A DNA stretch of 5,886 nucleotides from JACJWR01 sp964547485 (GTDB lineage Bacteria; Actinomycetota; Actinomycetes; S36-B12; UBA10799): positions 1 through 5,886 of the forward strand of contig CAZJNU010000138.1 in NCBI GenBank assembly GCA_964547485.1. Reading direction: 5' to 3'. The notes below the pieces were generated by a model. The model saw only the letters and a list, made by a program, of their open reading frames with translations, did not search any database and was not told the DNA's origin. The translations under genes and the position numbers were made by a program. Positions 5,008 through 5,886 of the stretch are shown here, in pieces; within the stretch, counting starts at the first letter, position 1, and every line of letters begins with the position of its first letter.

Positions 5008-5886
5008 GTGTCCAACGACGCCGCGGACAGGCTTCGGGAGCGTTTCGACGGGTTCAACTACGCCTATCGGATGAAATGCACCTGCGGACGCGTCTCACTT
5101 CTGACAGCACCCGACTACCACCGGGAAGTCGACGACGCCCACATGTTGTGCACCCACTGCGGTGCCAGCATCCACTTCGGTACGGCCGTGACTGCACTGC
5201 GCAACGACGACGACGTGGCCCTCGACGACCGCCACGTGGCGGCATTCGCGTGGTATCACACAAGCACCGCGCCGGATTGGCCGTCCATGACACACGCCGC
5301 CGAAGTTGCCCAACGGATGAGGCAAATGGAGTTGATCCCCCGGGCTCAGCGTGAATACTTCATCAGGTTGGCATCTACCAAAGCGCTCCACCTGGGCACG
5401 TATGAGGCTGCCGTGGAGAACCTGCTGCGGCGCATGCACGACGAAGGCAACGCCGGTTCGCAGTTCTACCTCCACCGTGTCGCCGTTCTCCCGGGCCGAA
5501 TCAACGACGGCTACCGCGACGAGAACCATGACCCAGCTAGCGACATCACCGTCGGCGAGTTGGAAGCGGACGGTCTGGATGCTGTTCGATACCTGAACGT
5601 GTATGAAGCCCCCGGCTCGCTGTCCCTTGCCGTGCGGCCCGGAACGATCAGATGGATACAGAGCATTCCGATCCCGGTGGCCGACCCAGCGGAAATCAAG
5701 TTGCCCGAGTTGATTGCGTCTCTGGTCCGCGATGTGGATGCCGCCGCGCTGGTTCACAGGAATGCCGAAGATCGTGTCAAGCACGTGCCGCGAATGCATC
5801 GACTGATGTTGCGGCGTGATCCCCTCGCGCACGCAAAGAGTTGGGTGTGCTGTTCACCGCCACGGATGGAACGTCGCAGACGATCA
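5008..5886 (+). CDS. Zinc-ribbon protein with possible ADP-ribosyltransferase-like domain (3' end outside window)
   Basis: The frame runs open for 293 codons from the GTG at 5008 to the right edge, so the C-terminus is missing. Residues 24-51 form a zinc-ribbon pattern, CxC (C24, C26) and CxxC (C48, C51; LCTHCG). A second region carries FAWYHTST (80-87, His84), then LHLGTYEAA (127-135), FYLHRVAVLPG (153-163), a DITVGELEADG segment and RYLNVYEAPGSLSLAVRPG (194-212, Glu200). The order of a His near the start, an HxGT-x2-AA block, a short YxxRV strand and a late Glu followed by GS/SL resembles small ADP-ribosyltransferase-like folds. That link is an inference from pattern only; the safe call is conserved hypothetical with a zinc ribbon. 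No signal peptide or membrane segment is seen, so it is probably cytoplasmic. The gene is divergent from the membrane-protein gene and has its own promoter and AAGGAG site. After residue about 270 the sequence turns Arg-rich, close to the edge. The long reverse-strand open frame over it is a shadow. Confidence 0.72.
   Translation, partial: MSNDAADRLRERFDGFNYAYRMKCTCGRVSLLTAPDYHREVDDAHMLCTHCGASIHFGTAVTALRNDDDVALDDRHVAAFAWYHTSTAPDWPSMTHAAEVAQRMRQMELIPRAQREYFIRLASTKALHLGTYEAAVENLLRRMHDEGNAGSQFYLHRVAVLPGRINDGYRDENHDPASDITVGELEADGLDAVRYLNVYEAPGSLSLAVRPGTIRWIQSIPIPVADPAEIKLPELIASLVRDVDAAALVHRNAEDRVKHVPRMHRLMLRRDPLAHAKSWVCCSPPRMERRRRS

Noticed and set aside
4779..5354. A 191-codon open frame on the + strand
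   Set aside because: It is very Arg-rich and in a different frame from the zinc-ribbon gene that occupies its second half; no ribosome binding site was seen.
5095..5832. A 245-codon open frame on the - strand
   Set aside because: It lies opposite the zinc-ribbon gene, which has a perfect AAGGAG site, a zinc-ribbon motif and G/C-rich third positions. The reverse frame has Val/Arg-rich, shadow-like sequence and no ribosome binding site.

Overview
The window is high-GC DNA with strong G/C preference at third codon positions, GTG/TTG start candidates and several promoters placed so that transcripts would begin at the start codon. This suggests an actinobacterium, probably in the mycobacteria/Gordonia/Rhodococcus range. 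The genus is an inference, as no marker gene is present.

Layout, left to right. (1) Bases 3-665, + strand: the C-terminal part of a DDE-type transposase-like protein, cut by the left edge. (2) Bases 666-911: a convergent intergenic stretch with three copies of GGAGTTTCGT, two of them forming a perfect 15-bp inverted repeat, followed by a 10-bp direct repeat (CTTGCACACG) with a 22-bp period. It may be the end of the mobile element, a bidirectional terminator, or both. (3) Bases 912-2675, - strand: an AlbA_2 (Schlafen-type) / GHKL-ATPase protein with winged-helix segments, a putative DNA-binding regulator. A perfect 16-bp dyad overlaps both its -10 box and its start codon. (4) Bases 2676-2857: a strong 13-bp hairpin and a doubtful 34-codon ORF. 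(5) Bases 2858-3508, - strand: an acidic hypothetical protein with a CxxC-x4-CxxC motif and a promoter fitting a leaderless GTG start. (6) Bases 3668-4690, - strand: an unrecognised membrane protein with about ten predicted helices. (7) Bases 4691-5007: a divergent intergenic region with several short hairpins, a 10-bp palindrome and a promoter/RBS for the next gene. (8) Bases 5008-5886, + strand, open at the right edge: a zinc-ribbon protein with a conserved-looking second domain whose His/HxGT/ExPGS pattern may be ADP-ribosyltransferase-like.

The three - strand genes are separated by 159-182 bp gaps containing their own signals, so they do not look like a tight operon. With a transposase-like gene, an AlbA_2/ATPase regulator, an orphan membrane protein and two Cys-motif proteins of unknown role, the window looks like an accessory region. 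No established defence system, CRISPR array, rRNA or tRNA was recognised. The best leads are the start-codon dyad of the AlbA_2 gene, the repeat cluster after the transposase, and the zinc-ribbon/possible ART protein at the right edge.
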